This document shows, piece after piece, positions 1 through 6,124 of a stretch of DNA of 7,200 bases. A program made the position numbers and the translations under genes. The DNA is from an uncultured Clostridium sp. (GTDB lineage: Bacteria > Bacillota_A > Clostridia > Lachnospirales > Lachnospiraceae), in NCBI GenBank assembly GCA_900556965.1, contig USQV01000044.1:1-7200 (forward strand). Direction: 5' to 3'. The notes beneath the pieces are model-generated. The model made no database searches. It was not told where the DNA came from and saw only the letters and a list, made by a program, of their open reading frames with translations. Within the stretch, counting starts at the first letter, position 1, and each line of letters starts with the position of its first letter.

Positions 1-1
1 A

Positions 2-1276
2 CATCAGGAGCTGCAGCCGATCCCGGCGCGCTCGATCGCTGAAAATATGTATCTTGGCAGATATCCGTTAAAAAAGATTGGTCCCTTTAAGATCGTAGAT
101 CATGAAACCATGAATCGTGAAGCACAGAAATGGCTTCGTGACGTTAAGATGGACTTCGATCCGAAGGCAAAGCTCGGAACCCTCTCCATCGGCCAGATGC
201 AGTCTGTAGAGATTGCAAAGGCAGTCAGCCAGAGTGCAAATCTTGTGATCTTAGATGAGCCGACCTCCTCCCTTACCGATAATGAGGTAGAAGCACTGTT
301 TAGGATCATCAGGGATCTGAAATCCAGAGGCGTTTCCATGATCTATATCAGCCATAAGATGGCCGAGATCCGCCAGATCTCCGATGATATCACGATCATG
401 CGTGACGGTACATACGTAGGAAGCTGGAGAATGGAGGACATTTCCGATGATGAGATCGTGCGCCAGATGGTTGGACGTGAGCTTACCAATGTATATCCGC
501 CGAAGGATGACTACCGGACAGATGAGACTGTATTAAAGGTAAAAAATCTTTCCAGTATCCACTCCAATTCTTTCCAGGACTGCTCTTTTGAGTTAAAACG
601 CGGAGAGATCCTTGGCTTTGGCGGTCTGGTAGGAGCCCAGAGAACGGAATTAATGGAAGCTATTTTCGGTATGCGCCATATTGCCGGAGGAGAAGTTGAG
701 ATCCTTGGCAAAAAGGCTTCCATCAAGAGACCGCAGGATGCCATCAACAGCTCAGTCGGAATGATCACAGAGGATCGACGTGGAAATGGTATTTTCGGCT
801 GCCTGAGCATTGATGATAATACGGCGATCGCCTCCTATAAGAATTACACACACATGGGAAAGATCAACAAAAAGCAGGTGGATGCAGTCGTAAGTGACAG
901 CATTGCAAAATTAAAGATCAAGACACCGAGCGGAAAGACACTGATCCAGTCTCTCTCCGGAGGTAACCAGCAGAAGGTAATCATCGCCAGATGGCTTGCA
1001 AACAATCCGGATATCCTGATCATGGATGAACCGACCCGTGGTATCGACGTCGGAGCAAAATATGAGATCTACCAGATCATGATCGATCTTGTAAAACAGG
1101 GAAAATCCATCATCATGATCTCATCCGAAATGCCTGAGCTGATCGGTATGTCCAACCGAATCATTGTCATGTGCAACGGACGTATCACCGGTGAGGTGGA
1201 AGGCGAAGATGCAACTCAGGAAAAGATCATGTCCTTAGCCACAAAATTCAATCTGAGCGGCAAAGAAAACAAGTAG
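2..1276 (+). CDS. mglA: Galactose/methyl-galactoside ABC importer, ATP-binding protein MglA (5' truncated)
   Basis: This is the ATPase of a periplasmic-binding-protein-type sugar importer, with two nucleotide-binding domains fused in one chain; it powers uptake through MglC. The reading frame is open from base 2 and starts inside domain 1 at the Q-loop (HQEL), so roughly 80 residues including the first Walker A lie upstream; MglA is usually about 500 residues and 425 codons including the stop are visible. Counting from the first visible codon: signature LSIGQ at 61-65, Walker B with DEPTSSLT at 85-92, and H-loop His118 in YISHK. Domain 2 has a degenerate Walker A (GGLVGAQRTE, Lys replaced by Arg), canonical LSGGNQQK from 318, DEPTRGIDVGAK from 342, and SSE where the H-loop His would be. 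These asymmetries are normal for MglA/RbsA/XylG proteins. The C-terminal half follows E. coli MglA closely from memory (KTPSGKT, ARW, ISSEMPEL). It ends 19 nt before mglC. The ATG at 47 is internal, not the start. Confidence 0.93.
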   Translation, partial: HQELQPIPARSIAENMYLGRYPLKKIGPFKIVDHETMNREAQKWLRDVKMDFDPKAKLGTLSIGQMQSVEIAKAVSQSANLVILDEPTSSLTDNEVEALFRIIRDLKSRGVSMIYISHKMAEIRQISDDITIMRDGTYVGSWRMEDISDDEIVRQMVGRELTNVYPPKDDYRTDETVLKVKNLSSIHSNSFQDCSFELKRGEILGFGGLVGAQRTELMEAIFGMRHIAGGEVEILGKKASIKRPQDAINSSVGMITEDRRGNGIFGCLSIDDNTAIASYKNYTHMGKINKKQVDAVVSDSIAKLKIKTPSGKTLIQSLSGGNQQKVIIARWLANNPDILIMDEPTRGIDVGAKYEIYQIMIDLVKQGKSIIMISSEMPELIGMSNRIIVMCNGRITGEVEGEDATQEKIMSLATKFNLSGKENK

Positions 1277-1281
1277 AGTAC

Positions 1282-1288
1282 AGGGAGG
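1282..1288 (+). promoter_or_regulatory. Ribosome binding site of mglC
   Basis: AGGGAGG lies 7 nt before the ATG at 1296 in the 19-nt gap after mglA. It fixes the mglC start and is consistent with mglA and mglC sharing one mRNA. Confidence 0.8.
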
Positions 1289-1295
1289 TTCAATC

Positions 1296-2318
1296 ATGAC
1301 ATCGAAAAAAGTAAATGTAAAAGATTTCCTTATCAATAACGGAATCATCGTTGTCCTTATCTTACTTGCAGTGTTTACTGCAATCAAACAGCCCACGTTC
1401 TTTTCACGTGGAAATGCTATTAACATCGCATTAAACGTTGCACCGCGATTCATCATTGCCTGCGGCGTTTCCGGATGTCTGATCACAAAAGGTACAGACC
1501 TTTCTGCCGGACGTATGGTCGGTCTTGCTGCCTGCCTTGCAGGTACTTTACTTCAGAAGCCGGATTATAGCGGTAAGTTCTTTGCAAACCTTCCTGATTT
1601 CGTGAATAAGTATTTCGGGAATAAGTGGGGCTTATGGGTATTTGTCGTTCTTATGATCTGTATCGCAATATGCTGTGTCTTTGGTTTGATCAATGGTATC
1701 GTGATCTCCTACTTACAGGTTCCGGCCTTCATCGGAACACTCGGCATGCAGCTGATCGTTTACGGTGTCTGCCTTGTATACACAAACGCTACCCCGATCG
1801 GCGGATATCACAATGCTTACACAGCAGTTGCCAAGGGCAAACTCTTTGGTGCGATCCCGTACCTTTTCCTGATCGCTCTTGCTGTCGGTCTTGTTATGTG
1901 GTTCATCTATAACATGACTCCCCACGGAAAATACATGTACGCCATCGGAGGAAACGAGCAGTCTGCTGAGGTTTCCGGCGTTAACACAAAGAAGACAAAG
2001 ATCATCATCTACATAACAGCTGCAGCTCTTTACGCACTGGGCGGCTTCCTTGTTGGAGCAAAATCCGGCGGTTCCTCCGTTAACATGGGACAGGGCTGGG
2101 AGCTTGAGGCCATCGCAGCTTGTACCATCGGCGGCGTATCCGTAAACGGTGGTATCGGACGTATTTCCGGTGTTCTGATCGGTGTACTTGTATTTGAGAT
2201 CTTAAAGACCTGCTTACAGTACCTTGGTGTAGATACAAACTACCAGTACATTGCACAGGGTATCGTTATTGTAGTTGCGATCGCTCTGGATATCAGAAAA
2301 TATATCGCTAAGAAGTAA
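1296..2318 (+). CDS. mglC: Galactose/methyl-galactoside ABC importer, permease MglC
   Basis: This is the membrane permease of the same importer: a 340-residue, very hydrophobic protein of the BPD_transp_2 (RbsC/MglC/XylH) family, close to the 336 residues of E. coli MglC. It forms the sugar channel and docks on MglA. A short charged N-terminus (MTSKKVNVKDF) is followed by about 9-10 hydrophobic segments, the first at about residues 16-30. The family-diagnostic TKGTDLSAGR loop is at residues 64-73; this and the surrounding GLAA..ATLLQ-like context favour MglC over RbsC. The cytoplasmic coupling region is LEAIAACTIGGVSVNGG at about 270-286, followed by two membrane segments and a basic tail (DIRKYIAKK). 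It sits between mglA and a small membrane protein gene. The sugar-binding protein MglB is not in the window; in related operons it lies upstream of mglA. Galactose/glucose specificity is inferred from family resemblance only. Confidence 0.92.
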   Translation: MTSKKVNVKDFLINNGIIVVLILLAVFTAIKQPTFFSRGNAINIALNVAPRFIIACGVSGCLITKGTDLSAGRMVGLAACLAGTLLQKPDYSGKFFANLPDFVNKYFGNKWGLWVFVVLMICIAICCVFGLINGIVISYLQVPAFIGTLGMQLIVYGVCLVYTNATPIGGYHNAYTAVAKGKLFGAIPYLFLIALAVGLVMWFIYNMTPHGKYMYAIGGNEQSAEVSGVNTKKTKIIIYITAAALYALGGFLVGAKSGGSSVNMGQGWELEAIAACTIGGVSVNGGIGRISGVLIGVLVFEILKTCLQYLGVDTNYQYIAQGIVIVVAIALDIRKYIAKK

Positions 2319-2323
2319 TATCT

Positions 2324-2545
2324 ATGAATGAAGCAAACGAAGCAATGGACGAAACAAAAGAAATGAGTCTTGAGGCACTTCAGGAAGAAAACAAACGACT
2401 GCAGGAGGAGAACGAAAGACTGAACCGTTCGATAAAGGAACGCATGTATGACAAAATTCATGTTTCCGTCAGAACGATGGATATTTTTATCGGCTTTATG
2501 TGTGTTCTGTTTGTAGTCATCGTAATTCTTGGAATGTTAAAATAA
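2324..2545 (+). CDS. Small single-span membrane protein with N-terminal leucine-zipper coiled coil
   Basis: This 73-residue protein is not recognised as a named family. Residues 1-14 are acidic and polar. Residues 16-40 form a charged amphipathic helix with leucines every seven residues (L19, L26, L33) and L16, N23, N30, I37 at the other core positions, a classic two-stranded coiled-coil pattern with Asn in the core. Residues 54-72 (IFIGFMCVLFVVIVILGML) form one membrane span ending in a single Lys, so the protein resembles a C-tail-anchored protein with a cytoplasmic dimerising head. The start lies 5 nt after the mglC stop with only a weak AAGAAG upstream, which suggests translational coupling to mglC. 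The gene is inside the mgl transcript because the first terminator comes after it. The ATGs at codons 8 and 14 are alternative starts without a better ribosome site. Its repetitive Glu/Lys/Leu codons could mimic coding potential, but the membrane span and position make it convincing. A role with the importer is inference. Confidence 0.8.
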   Translation: MNEANEAMDETKEMSLEALQEENKRLQEENERLNRSIKERMYDKIHVSVRTMDIFIGFMCVLFVVIVILGMLK

Positions 2546-2568
2546 AATACCAGCCAAATCGCTTTTGA

Positions 2569-2610
2569 CCGCTGCCGGATGGAAGGTTTTCCACGGCAGC
2601 GGCCTTTTTT
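2569..2610 (+). terminator. Intrinsic terminator of the mgl operon
   Basis: A 9-bp GC-rich stem (ccgctgccg at 2569-2577 with cggcagcgg at 2594-2602) continues, after a two-base bulge, into five more pairs (tggaa/ttcca) closed by a GGTT loop. It is followed by CC and six T at 2605-2610. It starts 23 nt after the small membrane protein gene and closes the operon. Confidence 0.92.
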
Positions 2611-2640
2611 ATGTAACAGGGAATTCCCTGTTACATAAAA
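2607..2640. repeat. 34-bp perfect palindrome
   Basis: The left arm ttttatgtaacagggaa is followed without a spacer by its exact reverse complement. The centre is GAATTC at 2621-2626. It begins inside the T-tract of the preceding terminator and ends 4 nt before a TTGACA. It has no T-tract of its own outside the stem, so it is not a standard terminator. In DNA it could be a site for a dimeric protein. In RNA it could be a stable hairpin protecting a 3' end or a second pausing element. Its origin (dispersed palindromic repeat or local element) cannot be decided from one copy. Confidence 0.9.
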
Positions 2641-2663
2641 GCTTTTGACACAGCAGAAATTCT

Positions 2664-2692
2664 TTGCCATAAAGTAAAATTCGTGATATAAT
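2664..2692 (+). promoter_or_regulatory. Promoter of the YoaK-family gene
   Basis: TTGCCA at 2664-2669, a 17-bp spacer, then TATAAT at 2687-2692 preceded by TGA (extended -10, TGnTATAAT). The predicted transcript start is near 2699, giving a leader of about 65 nt. A second, weaker arrangement (TTGACA at 2645-2650 with CATAAA at 2668-2673, 17-bp spacer) sits just upstream. Confidence 0.82.
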
Positions 2693-2750
2693 GCAACTGC
2701 CAATGTGCTTCTGACATAGAAAATGCCGAAGTAGAAAGTAATATAAGGCA

Positions 2751-2756
2751 GAGGTG
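2751..2756 (+). promoter_or_regulatory. Ribosome binding site of the YoaK-family gene
   Basis: GAGGTG, 8 nt before the ATG at 2765, supports this start. Confidence 0.65.
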
Positions 2757-2764
2757 AAGCAATT

Positions 2765-3436
2765 ATGATTAGAAGTGAACGTGTATCGGAATCCTTGAGG
2801 CTCGGAACGATCCTGATGCTGACAGGAGGATTTCTCGACTCTTATTCTTATCTGGTCCGGGGCAACGTATTTGCCACAGCAGAAACGGGAAATATTGTGT
2901 TGATGGGGATCAATCTGGCATCCGGAAATTTTGAAAAGGCCAGACATTACCTGATCCCGATCATCTCGTATGTCATCGGGATATTTGTGGCTGAATATAT
3001 CAAAAAAAATCTGGGAGAGCACCCGAAGCTCCACTGGAAGGAATGTGTACTGATACTTGAGCTTGTGATCGTTCTGGCAGCGGGGTTCATTCCACAGGAG
3101 GGAAATTCAGTTGTAAACTGTATGATCGCCTTTGTGTGTGCCATGCAGGTCGAGGCCTTCCGCAGGATGCATGGAAATGCCTTTGCAACGACCATGTGTA
3201 CCGGAAATCTGAGAAGCGGTACGGAGCTTTTATCTGTGGGAATGTTAAAAAAGGAGAAAGAAAAGATACGCTCCGGACTTTCCTATTACTGGATCGATCT
3301 TGTGTTTGTAGTCGGTGCAGCAACAGGAGCCCTAATATGCAGCCGCTTTGGCGAGAGATCGATCTGGCTGTGCTGTATCACACTGTTATCTGCCCTTGGA
3401 TTTATCCGGCATGAAAAGAAAAACGCAGAGGTATAG
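2765..3436 (+). CDS. YoaK/DUF1275 family membrane protein
   Basis: This 223-residue integral membrane protein matches the YoaK (DUF1275) family, whose molecular function is not established. Family hallmarks visible here are the N-terminal GGFLDSYSYL segment (about residues 20-29), the FATAETGNIVLMG motif (about 36-48), and the mid-protein block with MQVEAFRRMHGNAFATTMCTGN (about 127-148), which carries a second xTxCTGNL copy of the TGN motif. The internal similarity of ATAETGN and ATTMCTGN suggests a duplicated half. Hydrophobic stretches recur at about 15-29, 60-76, 92-106, 115-128, 176-193 and 200-212, so six spans are likely. The tail RHEKKNAEV is basic and cytoplasmic. It is a one-gene unit with its own extended -10 promoter and a terminator right after it, so its neighbours say nothing about its role. 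Confidence 0.88.
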   Translation: MIRSERVSESLRLGTILMLTGGFLDSYSYLVRGNVFATAETGNIVLMGINLASGNFEKARHYLIPIISYVIGIFVAEYIKKNLGEHPKLHWKECVLILELVIVLAAGFIPQEGNSVVNCMIAFVCAMQVEAFRRMHGNAFATTMCTGNLRSGTELLSVGMLKKEKEKIRSGLSYYWIDLVFVVGAATGALICSRFGERSIWLCCITLLSALGFIRHEKKNAEV

Positions 3437-3442
3437 GCTATA

Positions 3443-3514
3443 GATAAAAAATAGGGAAGCCGGGACGTTGGCTGCAAGAATAAGCTAATGCCCCAGACTT
3501 CCCTTTTTATCTAT
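3443..3514. terminator. Bidirectional terminator between YoaK-family and C39-like genes
   Basis: AGGGAAG at 3453-3459 pairs with CTTCCCT at 3498-3504. An A-rich run (gataaaaaata) lies to the left and TTTTTATC to the right, so each strand reads a stem followed by a U-rich tail. The 38-nt apical region can fold further: ttggct at 3468-3473 pairs with agctaa at 3483-3488 (one G-U), and ggg/ccc pairs are possible below it. It lies between two convergent stop codons (3436 and 3515). Confidence 0.8.
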
Positions 3515-4096
3515 TTATTTTTTCCTTGAAAAAAGATAGAAGCCCGGATTCCGGTTGTCTGTATCTTTGGCAAGAACCTCCGGAGCACAGTAAGAGAAGC
3601 AGCCGTCTACGCGAACCTTTCCCTGACGTCCCGGTTCCTCAAACTTACCTTCTTTTAAAGAAGGATCAAGAACGCAAACACTGTCCTTATCTGCGGAGAG
3701 AAGAAGGATGTAGTGGCCGCCATGAGAGAAGACGCCGGTATATCCGTCGCGGTCACCGCCGACATTGGCAATGACACTGCCGCCGTTCTTTAAGTGTCGG
3801 ATCGCTGTCTGGATGCTGTTTGTAGTTGAAAAATCCAGATCGAAAAGCTTTGCGACCTGAGGCCCTAATATTTTTAAATCTGTTCCGGGATGAAGATTTG
3901 CTTTATACTTGGCGGAAAGGGAGATTAGCTTTTTAAGAGTAATGGATTTCATGGTAAGCTGATCGACCATCATAGCGAGGCAGCAGAGCCCGCAGCCGGC
4001 TTCCTTGATAGACAGACCGTGAAATCTGCTGTCGGGAGTTGACATATCGGTGGCATAGGGAATGTTCGGGTATTCCAGCTGGTTAAGATATTTCAT
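3515..4096 (-). CDS. C39-like papain-fold cysteine peptidase domain protein
   Basis: This 193-residue protein resembles the Peptidase_C39_2 / C39-like group of papain-fold cysteine proteases. The expected catalytic trio can be placed: Cys35 in KEAGCGLCCLAMM (matching the family's GCGPxxLAM-type motif), His128 in SHGGHYILLL, and Asp144 in VCVLDPSL. Between them are a helical segment and GGSVIANVGGD (105-115), which would hold the oxyanion/beta-sheet region. C38 and C39 add an unusual CGLCC cluster. I see no signal peptide and no membrane span, and there is no ABC exporter domain as in bacteriocin-processing C39 proteins, so it appears cytoplasmic unless exported non-classically. The start is the ATG at 4094-4096, preceded by AGGAGGT 5 nt away; an upstream TTG extends the frame to 4165 but has no good ribosome site. 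It is a single-gene unit with its own promoter. Substrate is unknown; it could also be a non-proteolytic transferase-like member of the fold. Confidence 0.8.
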   Translation of the reverse strand: MKYLNQLEYPNIPYATDMSTPDSRFHGLSIKEAGCGLCCLAMMVDQLTMKSITLKKLISLSAKYKANLHPGTDLKILGPQVAKLFDLDFSTTNSIQTAIRHLKNGGSVIANVGGDRDGYTGVFSHGGHYILLLSADKDSVCVLDPSLKEGKFEEPGRQGKVRVDGCFSYCAPEVLAKDTDNRNPGFYLFSRKK

Positions 4097-4101
4097 TTTG
4101 G

Positions 4102-4108
4102 ACCTCCT
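4102..4108 (-). promoter_or_regulatory. Ribosome binding site of the C39-like gene
   Basis: AGGAGGT on the minus strand, 5 nt before ATG 4096-4094. This near-perfect site decides the start against the longer TTG-initiated frame beginning at 4165. Confidence 0.88.
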
Positions 4109-4191
4109 GTGTAAATAAATGTATGATGCTGGGGTAAAAGCTTTCCGCAAGGAAAATTGCGTCAAACTTCTGACCTTGGAACCTTAATATC

Positions 4192-4220
4192 ATTATGGAA
4201 AAAATAAAGGGGATTGTCAA
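4192..4220 (-). promoter_or_regulatory. Promoter of the C39-like gene
   Basis: On the minus strand: TTGACA (4220-4215), a 17-bp spacer, CATAAT (4197-4192). The predicted start near 4185 gives a leader of about 88 nt with a small possible hairpin (cgcaa/ttgcg at 4146-4161). Confidence 0.8.
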
Positions 4221-4263
4221 TAAAAAATTGTCGAAACGTTTTTGTCCGGCGAATGTTTTTGTC
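4214..4263. repeat. Four TTGTC direct repeats between divergent promoters
   Basis: TTGTC occurs at 4214, 4228, 4242 and 4259, with start-to-start spacing 14, 14 and 17. The last two copies are part of a 9-bp exact repeat GTTTTTGTC (4238-4246 and 4255-4263). The first copy overlaps the -35 of the leftward promoter and the last lies 8 nt before the -35 of the rightward one. Possible regulator binding array; the T-rich context makes chance possible. Confidence 0.4.
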
Positions 4264-4271
4264 TAAAAGAC

Positions 4272-4300
4272 TGGACGTACAGACTTTAGTGTGTTAAAAT
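4272..4300 (+). promoter_or_regulatory. Promoter of yerC
   Basis: TGGACG at 4272-4277, a 17-bp spacer, then TAAAAT at 4295-4300 preceded by TGT (extended -10). The start is predicted near 4307. The -35 is weak, which the extended -10 could compensate. Confidence 0.65.
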
Positions 4301-4310
4301 AATACTGATA

Positions 4311-4329
4311 TACCGGTGGTTATCCGGTA
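4311..4329. promoter_or_regulatory. Inverted repeat at the yerC transcript start (candidate operator or 5' hairpin)
   Basis: TACCGG at 4311-4316 and CCGGTA at 4324-4329 are perfect inverted copies around a 7-nt centre. A second outer pair, AATAC at 4301-4305 and GTATT at 4330-4334, adds five more matches with a 5-nt bulge on the left. The position, about +5 to +23, suits a repressor site or an mRNA 5' stem-loop. Confidence 0.5.
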
Positions 4330-4369
4330 GTATTCTGAAAAAAATCTGACGCATGAAGGGGAAGGAAAC

Positions 4370-4687
4370 ATGAATAAGAAAATTAAGACAGATGCCGTGG
4401 ACCATCTATTTGAGGCGGTTCTGACTTTAGAGACACCGGAGGAGTGCTATGCATTTTTTGAGGATGTCTGCACAGTAAATGAATTGCTGTCGCTTTCTCA
4501 GCGCTACGAGGTAGCGAAGATGCTGAGAGAGAAAAAAACTTATCTGGATATTGCGGAGCGCACAGGAGCTTCAACCGCAACGATCAGCCGTGTCAATCGT
4601 TCCCTGAATTACGGAAATGATGGCTATGATATGGTCTTTAAACGTCTGGGATATCAGTACGAGGAGAATACAAAAAAAGAAGAATAG
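4370..4687 (+). CDS. yerC: YerC/YecD family TrpR-related DNA-binding protein
   Basis: This 105-residue protein fits the YerC/YecD family (TrpR superfamily helix-turn-helix) in length and motifs. It shows an all-helical N-terminal half (residues 8-35, with LETPEECYAFFEDVCTVNEL), then LLSLSQRYEVAKMLREKKTYLDIAERTGASTATISRVNRSLNYG at about 39-82. In that block AERTGASTATISRVNRSL is the helix-turn-helix, with ASTATISRV as recognition helix. The acidic/basic tail (EENTKKEE) is disordered. Family members are thought to be small dimeric transcriptional regulators; the tryptophan-binding role of true TrpR is not implied, and its ligand is unknown. AAGGGGAAGG at 4356-4365 is the ribosome site for the ATG at 4370. 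The gene has its own promoter and a strong terminator, and is divergent from the C39-like gene. The inverted repeat in its leader makes autoregulation possible, but this is inference. Confidence 0.9.
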   Translation: MNKKIKTDAVDHLFEAVLTLETPEECYAFFEDVCTVNELLSLSQRYEVAKMLREKKTYLDIAERTGASTATISRVNRSLNYGNDGYDMVFKRLGYQYEENTKKEE

Positions 4688-4698
4688 GTTAAAAAATA

Positions 4699-4736
4699 AG
4701 CCTTCCGCAGCGGAGTATTCCGGCGGAAGGCTTTTT
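4699..4736. terminator. Bidirectional terminator between yerC and the MATE gene
   Basis: AGCCTTCCGC at 4699-4708 pairs with GCGGAAGGCT at 4723-4732 (10 bp). After a two-base bulge a 4-bp extension cgga/tccg is closed by GTAT. TTTTT follows on the + strand, and aaaaaataa precedes the stem so that the minus strand reads TTATTTTTT. It lies between convergent stops at 4687 and 4757. Confidence 0.93.
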
Positions 4737-4756
4737 GCTCTATAGGAGAACAGCCT

Positions 4757-6124
4757 TTAGTTCGCTTTTTGAGCAGCTGTTAACGGCAGAATCTCTTTTT
4801 TGTATACATGACGTAAAAAGCAGGTGCTGAACAGAACCGAGAAAATCTCTGCAATCGGAAAAGCATACCACACGCTGTGGAGTCCGAAAAGCTTTGAAAA
4901 AATGAAAGCGACCGGAAGGAGCACCACCAGCTGGCGGAATACGGATACCCAGAGGCTCAACATTCCGTGTCCCAACGCCTGAAACATGGAGGAGCACACG
5001 ATACAATATCCGGCAAGGAGGAAGCTGATGGATATGATACGCAGGGCAGGGATGCCGATCTCCATCATTGTATCGGAGGCATTAAAGATCAAAAGCAGTG
5101 CCCCGGGGAACAGGTTGAACACTAAGAAGCCGGCAGCCATGATGGTCATGGCATACATAATGGCGGTTTTCAGTGTTTTCATGATACGGTCGGGTTTTCC
5201 GGCTCCATAATTGTAGGCAATGATCGGTACGACTCCGTTATTTAAGCCGAACACAGGCATAAATATAAAGCTCTGAAGCTTAAAATATACTCCAAATACT
5301 GCAGCGGCAGTGGAAGAAAAGGCAATCAGGATCTTATTCATACCGAAGGTCATAACGCTTCCGATGGAGGCCATGATGATAGATGGCACTCCGACGGAGT
5401 AAATATGGGTGATAATTTCCTTCTCCGGCCGAAATTCCCTGATCTTCACCGTGATCTCATGATTTCTTGTCTGATTCAGATAATAGCCCATGCACATGGC
5501 AACGATCTGTCCGAAGACCGTAGCGAGGGCAGCACCGGCAATACCCATTTTCGGAAAGCCGAACAGACCGAAAATAAGGATTGGGTCGAATATGATATTT
5601 AAGACAGCGCCGGTGGTTTGAGTTATCATGGAATATACGGTTTTTCCTGTAGACTGTAAAAGACGCTCAAAAGCGATTTCAATGAAAAGTCCGAAAGAAA
5701 GAACGGTGCAGATCCTAAGATACGTAGTACCATATTCCACGATCTCCGGAATGTCTGTCTGGAGCAGGAAATAGGTTCTTGAAAATAAGGAACCGAAAAT
5801 TGCAAAAACAAGGAAGCTGCAGACCGCAAGGAATAGTGCGTGTTCTGCGATCTTATTGGCTCGTTTAAAATTGCGTTCTCCAAGACTTCTCGAGAGAGTT
5901 GCATTGATACCGACTCCGGTACCGGTTGCCACGGCAATCATCAGGTTCTGAGCCGGAAAGGCCAAAGATACGGCAGTTAATGCATTCTCACTGATCTGTG
6001 CCACAAACATGCTGTCAATGATATTGTAGAGAGCCTGTATCAGCATGGATATCATCATGGGAATGGACATAGTAAGAATGAGCTTGTTGACGGGCATGAC
6101 GCCCATCTTGTTTTCAGATGTCAT
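4757..6124 (-). CDS. MATE family multidrug/cation antiporter (MepA-like)
   Basis: This is a multidrug and toxic compound extrusion transporter of 455 residues, normal for the family, which uses Na+ or H+ gradients to expel cationic compounds. The typical clostridial N-terminus MGVMPVNKLILTMSIPMMIS (residues 7-26) leads into the first span with QALYNIIDSMFVA (30-42), then SLAFPAQNLMIAVATGTGVG and LSRSLGERN, the conserved first-bundle motifs. The second bundle starts near residue 240 with SVGVPSIIMASIGSVMTFGMNKIL and includes NNGVVPIIAYNYGAGKPDR, the matching repeat signature. About 12 hydrophobic segments are visible and the tail is basic. The start is the ATG at 6124-6122, with AGGAG 7 nt upstream; a TTG seven codons upstream (6145) would place that ribosome site inside the gene. 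The gene is divergent from nudC, with a consensus promoter. Substrate cannot be predicted from sequence. Confidence 0.92.
   Translation of the reverse strand: MTSENKMGVMPVNKLILTMSIPMMISMLIQALYNIIDSMFVAQISENALTAVSLAFPAQNLMIAVATGTGVGINATLSRSLGERNFKRANKIAEHALFLAVCSFLVFAIFGSLFSRTYFLLQTDIPEIVEYGTTYLRICTVLSFGLFIEIAFERLLQSTGKTVYSMITQTTGAVLNIIFDPILIFGLFGFPKMGIAGAALATVFGQIVAMCMGYYLNQTRNHEITVKIREFRPEKEIITHIYSVGVPSIIMASIGSVMTFGMNKILIAFSSTAAAVFGVYFKLQSFIFMPVFGLNNGVVPIIAYNYGAGKPDRIMKTLKTAIMYAMTIMAAGFLVFNLFPGALLLIFNASDTMMEIGIPALRIISISFLLAGYCIVCSSMFQALGHGMLSLWVSVFRQLVVLLPVAFIFSKLFGLHSVWYAFPIAEIFSVLFSTCFLRHVYKKEILPLTAAQKAN

Noticed and set aside
47..49. ATG at 47 as the start of the ATP-binding protein
   Set aside because: The frame is open from base 2 and the upstream codons encode HQELQPIPARSIAEN, conserved inside MglA domain 1; the ATG is internal.
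1625..1912. Open frame of 95 codons within mglC in another frame
   Set aside because: It is fully inside mglC, has Arg/Cys/Ser-rich composition without domains and no ribosome site; a shadow frame. The same applies to the opposite-strand frames inside mglA, the YoaK-family, MATE and nudC genes.
2..2318. Ribose importer (RbsA/RbsC) instead of Mgl
   Set aside because: The TKGTDLSAGR motif in the permease and the MglA-like C-terminal half (KTPSGKT, ISSEMPEL) fit Mgl better; exact sugar specificity still cannot be proven from sequence.
2645..2692. Promoter pairing TTGACA 2645 with TATAAT 2687
   Set aside because: The 36-bp spacer is far too long; TTGCCA at 2664 gives the correct 17 bp.
4097..4165. 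Longer C39-like protein starting at TTG 4165
   Set aside because: It adds 23 codons with no signal peptide or motif and lacks a good ribosome site, whereas AGGAGGT lies 5 nt before ATG 4096.
4353..4373. Six-codon leader frame (ATG at 4353, TGA overlapping the yerC start)
   Set aside because: It has no ribosome site of its own, and its purine-rich codons are simply the yerC ribosome binding site; probably chance.
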